64,000 bases of DNA, taken from contig QVIN01000001.1 in assembly GCA_003416985.1 (NCBI GenBank), forward strand, positions 1,052,601-1,116,600, in the 5' to 3' direction. Shown here piece by piece: positions 37,584 to 47,027 of this stretch; position 1 is the stretch's first letter; every line of letters begins with the position of its first letter. Under the pieces are notes generated by a model, which worked only from the letters and a program-made list of their open reading frames with translations, ran no database searches and was not told the origin of the DNA. This stretch comes from Duganella sp. BJB480 (GTDB lineage: Bacteria; Pseudomonadota; Gammaproteobacteria; Burkholderiales; Burkholderiaceae_D). Both the position numbers and the translations under genes were made by a program.

Positions 37584-40500
37584 TCAGAGATCCTTGGCGG
37601 CCATCTCCAGCGCGAGCTGCTCGAACGCCGCCGGCTGCACCGGTTTGCTGAAGTAGTAGCCTTGCATTTCATCGCACTCCTGCGCGCGCAGGAAGGCCAG
37701 CTGCTCCGCCGTCTCCACGCCCTCGGCGATGGTCTTCAAACCGAGGCTGCGCGCCATGTTGATGATGGCGCTGACAATGGCCTTGTCCTCGGCATCGGTG
37801 CTGATGTCGCGCACGAAGGACTGGTCGATCTTCAGCTTGTAGACCTTGAACTTCTTCAAGTGACTGAGCGACGAGAAGCCGGTGCCGAAATCGTCGATCG
37901 ACATCCGCACGCCGCGTTCGTGCAGTTCGTTCATGATCGCGATCGCGCCCTGCGGATCATGCGCCGCCACGGCCTCCGTCAACTCCAGCTCCAGGTACTC
38001 CGGCGGCAGGCCTTCCTCGTCCAGTATCCGCGTGATCAGATTGGGCAGCTCGCTGTTGCGGAACTGGATGGCCGACAGGTTGACCGCCATGACGATGGGC
38101 GGCAAACCCTGGTCCAGCCAAGCCCGCGCCTGGCGCACCGCCTGGCGCAGCACCCAGGTGCCGATGGACTGTATCAATCCGCTTTCCTCCGCGGCCGGTA
38201 TGAATTCGGCCGGCGACACTGTGCCAAGTTCCGGTGTGCTCCAGCGCAGCAGTGCTTCCGCGCCGACGATGCGTCGCTCGCCCAGCGACATCTGCGGCTG
38301 GTAGACCACGTGCATCTGATCGCGCTCCAGTGCGTAGCGCAGCGCGTTGACCAGCTGCAGATGGCGCGCGGCCCGCTGTTGCATGGCGGCGGTGAAGAAG
38401 CGCAGTCCGTGGCGGCCGCTGTTCTTGACCTGGTACATGGCGGCGTCGGCGCGCTGCAGCAGGGTCTCCAGGTCGGCGCCATCGGCCGGGTACATGGCCA
38501 CGCCTATCGATCCGCTCACCTTCAGGTCGTGGGCGCCGACGCGCAGCGGCTGGTCGATCAGGTCCAGCAGCTTGCTGGCCACATCGGCAGCTTCATCGGC
38601 TTCCACCCGCTGGAGTATGAAAATGAATTCGTCGCCGCCCAGCCGGGCCAGGATGTCCTGCGCGCGCAGGCCGCCACGCAGGCGCTTGGCCAGTTCGCGC
38701 AACAGGTCGTCGCCGATGCTGTGGCCCAGCGAGTCGTTGATATCCTTAAAATGGTCCAGGTCCAGCATCAACACCGCCATCGGCTCGCGATTGCGCTCCG
38801 CCATGGCCAGCGCCAGGTGCGCGTGCTCCTGCAACTGTGCGCGGTTCGGCAGCCCGGTCAGGGAGTCGTAGTGGGCCAGGTACTGTATGCGCTCGTCGGC
38901 GAGCTTGCGGTCGGTGACGTCGCGGGTGATCCCGAGCAGTAGTCGCTGGCCGCCGGCGCCGTCCATCGGGGCGGCGTGCGTCTCCAGCCAGCGCATGCCT
39001 CCCTTCAGGCCTTGTATCTTGAACTCCAGACGTCCCGGTTCGCCGCCGGTCACGCGCTGGTGCAGCGCCAGGAACGCTTCCCTGTATTCCGGCATGATCA
39101 GTTCAATTGTCCCGTGCTGCTGCAACTGCTCCAGCGAGTCGGCGCCCATGATCGCCAGGCCGGCGGCGTTGATCTCCACCAGGCGGCGGTCCGCGTCGAT
39201 CAGCAGGATGCATTCGGGGTCGGTCTCGATGATGGTTCGCAGGTGCTGCTCGCTGGTGCGCAGCGATTCCTCGGCATGTTTGCGGGCGGCCCGCTGGTCG
39301 AAGTTCATCAGCGCGAACTCCACGTCCAGCTGCATCTCCAGCAGCAGCGCGCGCACTTCCTCGTCGAAGGCGTTGACGGTGTCGGCGTAGGGCGAGAACA
39401 ATGCGACCACCCGGCCCTTGCGCCGCAGCGGGATCGACGCCGACGCCCTCCAGCCGTAGCGCGCGCCCACCTCATGCCAGCTCGCCGTCTCCGGCGCGTT
39501 GACGAAATCCTGGCACCAATGCGGTTCGCCGCTGCGGAAGGCCAAGCCTATCGGGCCGCGTCCCTGCGGCACGGCGGCGTCCAGCGACACCTGCAGGTTC
39601 GCCAGGTATTCGGTGCCGCTGCCGGCCGAGGCCACCGGCCTGACCTGCCCGGATTCGTGATCGACCATGCCGATCCAGGCCATCGTCATGCCGCCGTGGG
39701 TGACGATCGCCTGGCAAATCTGTTCGAACAGTTCGGCCTCGCTGCGGCAGCGCACGATGGCCTGGTTGCACAGGCTCAGCGCCGAGTACAGGCGGCTGAC
39801 GCGCCGCATGCGTTCCAGTGCGGCCTCGCGCTCGGCGTCGAGCCGCGCCAGGCTTTGCTGCGTTTGCGCCAGCCATCCCCAGACGCTGTCGCGCGCGTCG
39901 GGTGCGACAGCCAGCGGTTCGGCGAAATCGCCGCGGCCCAGGCGTTCAATCCCGGCGCGCAGCTGATCGACACCGCAGCCCAGCGCCGCGTCCAGGCTGC
40001 GCTTGGTGCGCCAAAGGAGCACCATCAGCAGCAGCGCGATCAGCGTGAACACGTTGCGGGCGATGCTGGCGTCGAAGGCCGCATTCTCGACGGCCTCGCG
40101 GGTGCGCAGGTCCACGCTGGCGTTGACCTTCGCGATCGGCCCCATGATGCCAGCCTTGGCGCGATGGTAGGCCGCGTCGTGCAGCATGGCCACGGCGCCG
40201 GGCAGGGCCTGCGGATCGCCGCCGGCCCTGATGGCGATGGCAGCGTGTTCGATGCCGGTCAACCGGTCCGAGTTCTGCTTGGCTTCGGCCAGCAGCGCCA
40301 TTTCCGCCGTGCTGAAGCCAGCGGCCCGCATCATCTCCAGCAGCGGGATGCCAACGCCCGCCGCGCGCGGACGGTGCGTCTGGTCCAGCACCATATCCCA
40401 ATAGACGTTGTCGTAGTCCAGCGGACGTGGCACGCGGCCTTCGCGGATCTCGATGATTTCCTGATAATGCAGGCGATAGCGCTCATCACCGGTGACCACG

Positions 40501-40712
40501 TAGGTGCGCGCCATGCGGGTCAAGTCGTCCGACGACTGGCGCAGCTCGTCGACGATGCTGTGGGAGTGGTAGCGCAGCTCATTGGCGCGGTCGATGCGCC
40601 TTTCCGTCCACACGTAGACCGAAAAGGCCAGCGCGGCGACGAGCAGAAACCCCAGGCAGAGCCACAGATAGTTGGCGAAGCAGTGCGGCTGGCGGTGGTC
40701 TGACTGGCTCAT
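37584..40712 (-). CDS. membrane GAF-PAS-GGDEF-EAL c-di-GMP protein
   Basis: A 1042-residue protein. Two membrane helices (about 13-33 and 228-250) flank a periplasmic helical region. A GAF domain (about 310-470) is followed by a PAS domain (about 490-610; LRTIIETDPECILLIDADRR). The GGDEF domain has GGDEF at 692-696. The EAL domain has EAL at 819-821, LELTEAV, IDDFGTGFSS, KIDQSF and IAEGVET. Both active sites appear intact. It is convergent with sdaA, with no gap between stops, and divergent from thrC. The signal sensed is unknown. The ATG at 40712 was chosen because upstream codons add no conserved feature. Confidence 0.93.
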   Translation of the reverse strand: MSQSDHRQPHCFANYLWLCLGFLLVAALAFSVYVWTERRIDRANELRYHSHSIVDELRQSSDDLTRMARTYVVTGDERYRLHYQEIIEIREGRVPRPLDYDNVYWDMVLDQTHRPRAAGVGIPLLEMMRAAGFSTAEMALLAEAKQNSDRLTGIEHAAIAIRAGGDPQALPGAVAMLHDAAYHRAKAGIMGPIAKVNASVDLRTREAVENAAFDASIARNVFTLIALLLMVLLWRTKRSLDAALGCGVDQLRAGIERLGRGDFAEPLAVAPDARDSVWGWLAQTQQSLARLDAEREAALERMRRVSRLYSALSLCNQAIVRCRSEAELFEQICQAIVTHGGMTMAWIGMVDHESGQVRPVASAGSGTEYLANLQVSLDAAVPQGRGPIGLAFRSGEPHWCQDFVNAPETASWHEVGARYGWRASASIPLRRKGRVVALFSPYADTVNAFDEEVRALLLEMQLDVEFALMNFDQRAARKHAEESLRTSEQHLRTIIETDPECILLIDADRRLVEINAAGLAIMGADSLEQLQQHGTIELIMPEYREAFLALHQRVTGGEPGRLEFKIQGLKGGMRWLETHAAPMDGAGGQRLLLGITRDVTDRKLADERIQYLAHYDSLTGLPNRAQLQEHAHLALAMAERNREPMAVLMLDLDHFKDINDSLGHSIGDDLLRELAKRLRGGLRAQDILARLGGDEFIFILQRVEADEAADVASKLLDLIDQPLRVGAHDLKVSGSIGVAMYPADGADLETLLQRADAAMYQVKNSGRHGLRFFTAAMQQRAARHLQLVNALRYALERDQMHVVYQPQMSLGERRIVGAEALLRWSTPELGTVSPAEFIPAAEESGLIQSIGTWVLRQAVRQARAWLDQGLPPIVMAVNLSAIQFRNSELPNLITRILDEEGLPPEYLELELTEAVAAHDPQGAIAIMNELHERGVRMSIDDFGTGFSSLSHLKKFKVYKLKIDQSFVRDISTDAEDKAIVSAIINMARSLGLKTIAEGVETAEQLAFLRAQECDEMQGYYFSKPVQPAAFEQLALEMAAKDL

Positions 40713-40902
40713 TTCGTTAATTTTTTGGGAATATGCTCCATAGTATAGGGGGAGGGGCGAGCCCAAGGCCAGCCCTTGCACCCGGCGCCGATAACCATAA
40801 AACAACGCGGATTTCACGGGAACCGGCGCGGCGCACTATAATATCCGCTCGCTTTGTACCGTTCTGCCTTTTATCCGTCAGCTCAACCGGACTTTCTAAT
40901 CT

Positions 40903-42381
40903 ATGCAATACGTGTCTACCCGCGCCGCCGCATCGGCCGCTTCGTCTTCTTCCCAACAATTCTCCGACATCCTGCTGGGTGGCCTGGCAGCCGATGGTGG
41001 CCTGTTCCTGCCGACCGCCTACCCGCAAGTGACCGGCGCCGAACTCGATGCATGGCGCCAGCTGTCCTACGCCGACCTGGCCTACGAGATCCTGAAGAAG
41101 TTCGCGACCGATATTCCGGAAGCCGACCTGCGCGCGCTGACCGCCAAGACCTACACCAAGGAAGTCTACAAAAACGCCCGCAAAGGCGAAAAGGCCAGCC
41201 AGATCACGCCATTGCGCGTGCTGGAAGAGGGCGCGAACGGCACCAAGCTGGTATTGCAGGCGCTGTCCAACGGCCCGACGCTGGCCTTCAAGGACATGGC
41301 GATGCAATTGCTGGGCAATCTGTTCGAATATACGCTGGCCAAGCATAACGCGCAGCTGAACATCTTCGGCGCCACCTCCGGCGACACCGGCAGCGCCGCC
41401 GAATATGCGATGCGCGGCAAGAAGGGCATCCGCGTGTTCATGCTGTCGCCGCACAAGAAGATGAGCGCCTTCCAGACCGCGCAGATGTTCTCCCTGCAGG
41501 ACCCGAACATCTTCAACATCGCCATCGAAGGCGTGTTCGACGACGCACAGGACATGGTCAAGGCGGTGTCCAACGACCTGCCGTTCAAGGCCAAGCAGAA
41601 GATCGGCACCGTCAACTCGATCAACTGGGCGCGCGTGGTGGCGCAGGTGGTGTACTACTTCCGCGGCTACCTGTCGGCGACCACGTCGAACGACCAGAAG
41701 GTGTCGTTCACCGTCCCGTCGGGGAACTTCGGCAATATCTGCGCCGGCCACATCGCCCGCATGATGGGCCTCCCGATCGACAAGCTGGTCGCCGCCACCA
41801 ACGAAAATGACGTGCTCGATGAGTTCTTCCGCACCGGCGTGTACCGCGTGCGCAAGTCGTCCGAGACCTACCACACCAGCAGCCCGTCGATGGACATCTC
41901 CAAGGCGTCCAACTTCGAGCGCTTCATCTACGACCTGGTGGGCCGCGACGGTGACCGCACCCGCGCGCTGTTCCAGAAGGTGGAAACCCACGGCGGCTTC
42001 GACCTGTCCGGCAAGCCGGGCAGCGACGGCGACGAGTTCAAGCTGGTGGCCAAGTACGGCTTCAAGTCCGGCAAATCCACCCATGAAGACCGCTTGAACA
42101 CGATCCGCGACGTGGCCGACGACTACGGCATCGTCATCGACACCCACACCGCCGACGGCATCAAGGTCGCGCGCGAGCACCTGGAGCCCGGCGTGACGAT
42201 GATCGTGCTGGAGACCGCGCTGGCCGCCAAGTTCAACGAAACCATCCTCGACGCGCTGGGCGAGGACGCCGAACGTCCGGAAGGCTTCGAGAACATCGAG
42301 GACCTGCCGCAGAAGTTCGTCGTCATGCCGCCGGACGTGGAGAAGATGAAGGCCTACATCGCCGCCAACACCGGCCTGTAA
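40903..42381 (+). CDS. thrC: threonine synthase
   Basis: A 492-residue PLP enzyme making threonine from O-phosphohomoserine. The PLP lysine is Lys130 in PTLAFKDMAMQ. GATSGDTGSAAEY is the phosphate-binding loop, and VPSGNFGNICAGH follows. A TATAAT lies at 40838-40843, about 60 bases before the ATG; its -35 is weak. In many betaproteobacteria thrC follows homoserine dehydrogenase. Here the upstream neighbour is a divergent c-di-GMP gene, and hom is not in the window. Two bases separate it from moeA. Confidence 0.96.
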   Translation: MQYVSTRAAASAASSSSQQFSDILLGGLAADGGLFLPTAYPQVTGAELDAWRQLSYADLAYEILKKFATDIPEADLRALTAKTYTKEVYKNARKGEKASQITPLRVLEEGANGTKLVLQALSNGPTLAFKDMAMQLLGNLFEYTLAKHNAQLNIFGATSGDTGSAAEYAMRGKKGIRVFMLSPHKKMSAFQTAQMFSLQDPNIFNIAIEGVFDDAQDMVKAVSNDLPFKAKQKIGTVNSINWARVVAQVVYYFRGYLSATTSNDQKVSFTVPSGNFGNICAGHIARMMGLPIDKLVAATNENDVLDEFFRTGVYRVRKSSETYHTSSPSMDISKASNFERFIYDLVGRDGDRTRALFQKVETHGGFDLSGKPGSDGDEFKLVAKYGFKSGKSTHEDRLNTIRDVADDYGIVIDTHTADGIKVAREHLEPGVTMIVLETALAAKFNETILDALGEDAERPEGFENIEDLPQKFVVMPPDVEKMKAYIAANTGL

Positions 42382-42383
42382 CC

Positions 42384-43619
42384 ATGAGCGACGAATCCAA
42401 GCCCAAGTTCCAGCCCAAGCCGATGCTGGCGGTCGCCGAAGCGCTGGCCCTGATGGCCGCCGCCGCGCGTCCCGTGGCCGACGTTGAAGTCGTATCGACG
42501 CTGTCGGCCAACGGCCGCGTGCTGGCGAAGGCGCAGGTGTCGGGCATGAACGTGCCGGGCATGGACAACACGCAGATGGATGGCTACGCGGTACGCGCCG
42601 CCGATTGCGCCAGCGGCCGCGCGGCCCTGACGGTTTCGCAGCGCATCCCGGCCGGCCACGTCGGCCAGCCTTTGCTGCCGGGGACCGCCGCGCGCATCTT
42701 CACCGGCGCGCTGATTCCGGAAGGCGCGGACGCGGTGGTCATGCAGGAGCAGTGCGAGCTGGCCGGCAACGTGGTCACGATCCGCCACACGCCCAAGTCC
42801 GGCGAATGGATACGCCGCGCCGGCGAGGACATCACCAACGGCAGCATCATCCTGCCGGCCGGCACGCGCCTGCGCAGCCAGGAGCTGGGGCTGGCCGCAT
42901 CGGTCGGCCTGGCCGAGCTGCCGGTCAAGCGCAGGCTGCGCGTGGCCGTGTTCTTCACCGGCGACGAGCTGACGATGCCGGGCGAGCCGCTGGCGCCTGG
43001 CGCCATCTACAACTCCAACCGCTTCACGCTGCGCGCGCTGCTGGAAAACCTGGGCTGCGAGATCAGCGATTTCGGCATCGTGCCGGACTCGCTCGACGCC
43101 ACCCGCTCGGTGCTGCGCGAGTGCGCGCAAGGCCATGACCTGATCATCACCTCCGGCGGCGTGTCGGTCGGCGAGGAGGATCACATCAAGCCCGCCGTCG
43201 AGGCGGAGGGCAAGCTGAATATGTGGCAGATCGCCGTCAAGCCGGGCAAGCCGCTGGCGTTCGGCGAGGTGGGGCAGGCATTCTTTGTCGGCCTGCCGGG
43301 CAATCCGGTGTCGAGCTTCATCACCTTCCTGATGTTCGTTCGCCCGTTCGTGCTGCGCCTGCAGGGCGTGACGGAGGCGCTGGCGCCGCGCGCGTTCACG
43401 ATGCGCGCCGATTTCAACTGGCCGAAGGCGGACAAGCGCAACGAGTTCCTGCGCGCGCGCATCAACGCGGCTGGGTGCCTTGAACTGTTCACCAACCAGA
43501 GTTCCGGCGTACTGACGTCGACCGTATGGGGCGATGGCGTGATCGACAATCCCCCCGGTCAGGCCATCGCGGCCGGCGACACCGTTCGATTTATACCGTT
43601 TAGCGAGTTAATGCACTAA
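42384..43619 (+). CDS. moeA: molybdopterin molybdotransferase
   Basis: A 411-residue enzyme that inserts molybdate into adenylated molybdopterin. Conserved patches are MDGYAVRA near residue 67, FTGALIPEGADAVVMQE, FTGDELTMPGEPL and TSGGVSVGEEDH, followed by FVGLPGNPVSSF. The length matches MoeA and not the longer gephyrin fusions. The stop codon overlaps the moaD start (TAATG), so the two are translationally coupled. It is read as the middle gene of thrC-moeA-moaD. Confidence 0.94.
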   Translation: MSDESKPKFQPKPMLAVAEALALMAAAARPVADVEVVSTLSANGRVLAKAQVSGMNVPGMDNTQMDGYAVRAADCASGRAALTVSQRIPAGHVGQPLLPGTAARIFTGALIPEGADAVVMQEQCELAGNVVTIRHTPKSGEWIRRAGEDITNGSIILPAGTRLRSQELGLAASVGLAELPVKRRLRVAVFFTGDELTMPGEPLAPGAIYNSNRFTLRALLENLGCEISDFGIVPDSLDATRSVLRECAQGHDLIITSGGVSVGEEDHIKPAVEAEGKLNMWQIAVKPGKPLAFGEVGQAFFVGLPGNPVSSFITFLMFVRPFVLRLQGVTEALAPRAFTMRADFNWPKADKRNEFLRARINAAGCLELFTNQSSGVLTSTVWGDGVIDNPPGQAIAAGDTVRFIPFSELMH

Positions 43620-43873
43620 TGTCTGTTACCGTAAAATTTTTCGCCAGCGTGCGCGAAGCGCTGGGCGCGTCGTCCGAGACGCTGGACCTGCCGGCCGGCG
43701 TGACCACCGTCGGCGCCTTGCGCGCCCACCTGGCCGCGCGCGGCGAGGCCTGGCAGCAGGCGCTGGGCAATCCGGCATTGCGCATGGCCTGCAACCAGGT
43801 GATGTGCGGCGCCGACACGGCGCTGGCCGACGGCGCCGAGGTGGCGTTCTTCCCGCCGGTGACCGGCGGCTAA
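43619..43873 (+). CDS. moaD: molybdopterin synthase sulfur carrier subunit
   Basis: An 84-residue ubiquitin-like protein. It ends in the Gly-Gly needed for thiocarboxylate formation (FFPPVTGG). N-terminal VKFFASVREALGASSE fits MoaD. It donates sulfur to precursor Z in molybdopterin synthase. The partner subunit gene moaE, which usually follows moaD, is not downstream here; the next gene is on the opposite strand. Confidence 0.9.
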   Translation: MSVTVKFFASVREALGASSETLDLPAGVTTVGALRAHLAARGEAWQQALGNPALRMACNQVMCGADTALADGAEVAFFPPVTGG

Positions 43874-43876
43874 GTC

Positions 43877-44128
43877 CTAGGGCTTTTTAGGCTTGGCGTT
43901 GGCGCCGCGCGCGGCGTCCAGGTTGTCGCACAAGGCGCAGGCTTGGGCGTTGCGGTAGCGGCGCCACGCCGCGTAGGTGAAAATGGCCGCCGCGAACAGC
44001 GCCCAGACGGCGGCGCTCAGATAGTCTTCGCGCGCGGTCGAACCTTTGAACCACTCCACCGCCGCCAGTATCGCAAACAAGGGTACTGCGGCCTGCAAAT
44101 AGCGTTTAATCCAAAAAGTGGCGCCCAT
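43877..44128 (-). CDS. small membrane protein with CxxC motif
   Basis: The protein has 83 residues with two hydrophobic helices (about 12-25 and 36-54). A basic segment and CALC follow, then a Lys/Pro tail (NAKPKKP), probably cytoplasmic. AGGAGA precedes the ATG at a good distance, so it is a real gene. It is convergent with moaD and diverges from the flavoprotein gene. The function is unknown; the CxxC pair could bind metal or be redox-active. Confidence 0.75.
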   Translation of the reverse strand: MGATFWIKRYLQAAVPLFAILAAVEWFKGSTAREDYLSAAVWALFAAAIFTYAAWRRYRNAQACALCDNLDAARGANAKPKKP

Positions 44129-44167
44129 CGTATCTCCTGTAACTTTGTCTCATATCGGACCGAATTC

Positions 44168-45403
44168 ATGCAGTCTAGTTTGACACCTTTTCGTGTCGCC
44201 GTCATCGGCGGCGGTCCCGCCGGGCTGATGGCCGCGCAAACGCTGGCGCAGGGCGGGGCGCAGGTCGACGTCTACGACGCGATGCCCTCGGTCGGCCGCA
44301 AATTCCTGCTGGCCGGGCGCGGCGGCATGAACATCACGCACGCCGAACCGTATGCCGATTTCGTCACGCGCTACGGCAAGGGCGCGGCACCGCTGCGCCC
44401 CATGCTCGACGTCTTCGGCCCTCAGGATGTGCGCGACTGGGTGCATGGCCTGGGCGTCGACACCTTCGTCGGCACCTCTGGCCGCGTGTTCCCGACCGAT
44501 ATGAAGGCCGCGCCCTTGCTGCGCGCCTGGCTGCATCGTTTGCGCGAAAGCGGCGTGCGGTTCCACATGCGCCACCGTTGGCTGGGCTGGCGCGACGACG
44601 CGCTGGTGCTGGATACCCCTGACGGCGAACTGCTGGTGCGCGCGGACGCGGTGGTGCTGGCACTGGGCGGCGGCAGCTGGGCGCGACTGGGTTCGGATGG
44701 CGCGTGGGTGCCGCTGCTGGCCGCGCGCGGCGTGGGCGTGGCGCCGCTGGCGCCTGCCAACTGCGGCTTCGACGTGGACTGGAGCGAACATTTCAGCAGC
44801 CGCCATGCGGGCGAGCCGCTGACCACCGTCGCCATCGTCTCCACCGGCGCGGACGGCAGGGAATTCCGCAAGCAGGGGCAGTTCGTCGTCACCCAGGGCG
44901 GCGTCGAGGGCAGTTTGATCTACGCCTTGTCGGCGGCCCTGCGCGACCAGATCACCGCGAATGGCTACACCACGATTTATCTCGACCTGCTGCCGGACCT
45001 GTCGTCGCAGCGGGTGGCGGACGAGGTGGCGCGGCCGCGCGGGGCGCGCTCGATGGCCAGCCATCTGCAAAGCCGCCTTGGCATCAAGGGCGTCAAGGCC
45101 GGCTTGCTGCGCGAGTGCCTGGGCAAGCAGCAGTATGCGGACGAGGACCAGCTGGCGCAAGCCATCAAGCGGCTTCCGGTACGGCTGCTGTGGCCACGCC
45201 CGATCGACGAGGCGATCAGCAGCGCCGGCGGCGTGCGCTGGGACGCGCTGGAGGGGACGATGTTGAAGTCGGCGCCGGGCGTGTTCGTCGCCGGCGAGAT
45301 GGTGGACTGGGAAGCGCCCACCGGCGGCTATCTGCTGACGGCCTGCCTGGCCGGCGGCCAGGCGGCGGGGCGCGATGTCCTGGCCTGGCTGAAGCGCGGC
45401 TGA
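44168..45403 (+). CDS. HI0933/BaiN-like flavoprotein (TIGR03862 type)
   Basis: A 411-residue FAD-dependent protein. The N-terminal FAD-binding motif is VAVIGGGPAGLMAAQTLA. The family signature GRKFLLAGRGGMNITH follows near residue 42, with TSGRVFPTDMKAAPLL after it. The C-terminal VFVAGEMVDWEAPTGGY closes the FAD site. Relatives are annotated as putative NAD(P)/FAD oxidoreductases or 23S rRNA-related flavoproteins; the substrate is unknown. The ATG at 44168 places the dinucleotide motif at the N-terminus; the longer open frame adds unrelated sequence. Confidence 0.9.
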   Translation: MQSSLTPFRVAVIGGGPAGLMAAQTLAQGGAQVDVYDAMPSVGRKFLLAGRGGMNITHAEPYADFVTRYGKGAAPLRPMLDVFGPQDVRDWVHGLGVDTFVGTSGRVFPTDMKAAPLLRAWLHRLRESGVRFHMRHRWLGWRDDALVLDTPDGELLVRADAVVLALGGGSWARLGSDGAWVPLLAARGVGVAPLAPANCGFDVDWSEHFSSRHAGEPLTTVAIVSTGADGREFRKQGQFVVTQGGVEGSLIYALSAALRDQITANGYTTIYLDLLPDLSSQRVADEVARPRGARSMASHLQSRLGIKGVKAGLLRECLGKQQYADEDQLAQAIKRLPVRLLWPRPIDEAISSAGGVRWDALEGTMLKSAPGVFVAGEMVDWEAPTGGYLLTACLAGGQAAGRDVLAWLKRG

Positions 45404-46210
45404 TTATTCCCAGGTCACGTCGCCGGAGCCGGTGCGGCTGACGTTGCGGTTGTCGGGATTGCCGAATACGCGGATATCGCCGCTGCCGCGAAGCGTCAGG
45501 TCCGCCGACTGCTTGGCGAACACCTGGCTGGTGCCGGAGCCCTTCAGGTTGACCGTCACCTTTTCCGAAGCCAGGTGGCGCGCATCGAGGTCGCCGGAAC
45601 CGGTCAATTCCGCGTCCAGCGTCTTGCAGCTGCCGGAAGAGGTGATCTGGCCCGAGCCCACCAGCACCAGCTCCACATTCTCGCTGCTGCCAGCGTTCAG
45701 GTTCAGATGGCCGCTGCCGTGGGCGCCGGCGGTCAGTTCGCGATAACGGCCGGTGAAGTTCACATTGCCAGAGCCGTGCATCTGCAGTTCCAGCTTGTCG
45801 CCGTTGAAGCCCGTGACCTTGGTCTCGCCGCTGCTGCGCACCACCAGCTCTTCCAGCTGCGGCAGCACCAGCTCCACCTGCAACGGGTGGCGCGGATTGA
45901 GCAGCATGCCCTTGGTGCCGATGTGCAGGTCGCGGCCGTCCTGGATGGTTTCGATATTGGCCAGCGAGCGCTGTTCGCCGCGCACCTTCAGCGACGCCAC
46001 CGGCCCCTGGATCAAAATCAGGTCGATCGGGCCGCTCAGCTCCACGGCGGTGGCCATGGCGTCGATCTTGCGGGTTTCGCTGCCCAGGGAGCGGCCGGCC
46101 GAACTGGTCGGGCTGGTGCTGCCGTAGGCCTTCAGCATGCTGTAGCTGATGGCGATCAGCACGAAGGACAGCAGCAACAAGCTGGTCCCGATTTTGAATA
46201 ATGCGCGCAT
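45404..46210 (-). CDS. DUF2807 (GIN domain) exported protein
   Basis: A 268-residue protein with an N-terminal membrane anchor or signal (TSLLLLSFVLIAISYSML). The remainder is a right-handed beta-helix of GIN/DUF2807 type: repeated short strands with Gly-Ser turns (VRSSGETKV, QMHGSGNVN, VLVGSGQI, ELTGSGDLDA, LRGSGDIRV, SRTGSGDVT). ATG 46210 is preferred to ATG 46216 because AGGAG then lies 8 bases upstream. It follows the DUF1700 gene by 12 bases in an operon. Known DUF2807/DUF4097-like proteins often pair with HAAS/DUF1700 proteins in envelope-stress modules; the role here is inferred. Confidence 0.88.
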   Translation of the reverse strand: MRALFKIGTSLLLLSFVLIAISYSMLKAYGSTSPTSSAGRSLGSETRKIDAMATAVELSGPIDLILIQGPVASLKVRGEQRSLANIETIQDGRDLHIGTKGMLLNPRHPLQVELVLPQLEELVVRSSGETKVTGFNGDKLELQMHGSGNVNFTGRYRELTAGAHGSGHLNLNAGSSENVELVLVGSGQITSSGSCKTLDAELTGSGDLDARHLASEKVTVNLKGSGTSQVFAKQSADLTLRGSGDIRVFGNPDNRNVSRTGSGDVTWE

Positions 46211-46222
46211 GGTCATGACTCC

Positions 46223-47023
46223 TTAGCGTCCGCGAAGCAGGGACACGTTCATTGCTACATACCGTTTCAAGCCGATCATGGTGTAGCGGGTGACCACGAT
46301 GCTGACCAGGCAAAGCCCGATCCCGCCCAGTATCAGGCCGAAGCCGATCAGCGATTGGCTGGTGCGCGCGCCGCTGTCGAAATCGGTGGTGATGTGCAGG
46401 TCGCCGGTGGCCACCGCCTCGGCGCGGTTCAGCAGGCGCCCGCTGCGGCTCAGGTTCTCGTCGCCGCCGGCGCTGTTGTCGGTGGTGGCCGGGTCCTTGT
46501 TGATCTGGACGCCCATGCTGTTGATGGCCATGCGCCAGCCCTGGATGTCCTGCTCTTCCTCTGGCGTGTCGAAATGCGAGTTGGTGAACTCCATCACATG
46601 GCGCAGCGGACCTTCCAGCGCCAGCTCGTTCTGGCCCGACAGGCCGCTCGACACCAGCGCGATGCCGGCGATGTAGAAGGCGAATGCCGACACATAGACG
46701 GCGCCCAGCAGCGATGCGTACACCATCGCCGGGATCACCATGAACAGGTTGAAGATCGCCAGGCCGATGAAGGACACCACCATCCGCGCCAGGTTGACCG
46801 GGGTTTTCTTTTGCTCGAAGGCGTTCAGGTGGACGTTGGCGCGCAGCGTCATGGCGACCTTGCGCGGCTCGTCGAGCTCCTTGTAGACCTCTTCTTCGCT
46901 GCGGCCGGCGACCAGGCCGTCGATGAAGCGTTGCTCGTAGTAGGCCAGGGTCTTGGCCACCGTTTCCGGCGGCAGTCCCTGCATGGCCTGTTTGAGCGCG
47001 TCGAGGTATGCCTGCTTGTTCAT
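46223..47023 (-). CDS. DUF1700 (HAAS-domain) membrane protein
   Basis: The protein has 266 residues. The N-terminal HAAS domain (about 1-65; YLDALKQAMQGLPPET, YYEQRFIDGLVAGRSEEEV, ELDEPRKVA) is cytoplasmic. Membrane segments follow at about 80-125, with a C-terminal helix near 222-245. HAAS proteins are usually encoded next to a PadR-type regulator and regulate envelope stress outputs. No padR gene is present here. Its start lies 4 bases after the stop of a 45-codon ORF and has no good ribosome binding site, so translation may depend on that ORF. Confidence 0.88.
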   Translation of the reverse strand: MNKQAYLDALKQAMQGLPPETVAKTLAYYEQRFIDGLVAGRSEEEVYKELDEPRKVAMTLRANVHLNAFEQKKTPVNLARMVVSFIGLAIFNLFMVIPAMVYASLLGAVYVSAFAFYIAGIALVSSGLSGQNELALEGPLRHVMEFTNSHFDTPEEEQDIQGWRMAINSMGVQINKDPATTDNSAGGDENLSRSGRLLNRAEAVATGDLHITTDFDSGARTSQSLIGFGLILGGIGLCLVSIVVTRYTMIGLKRYVAMNVSLLRGR

Positions 47024-47027
47024 GATA

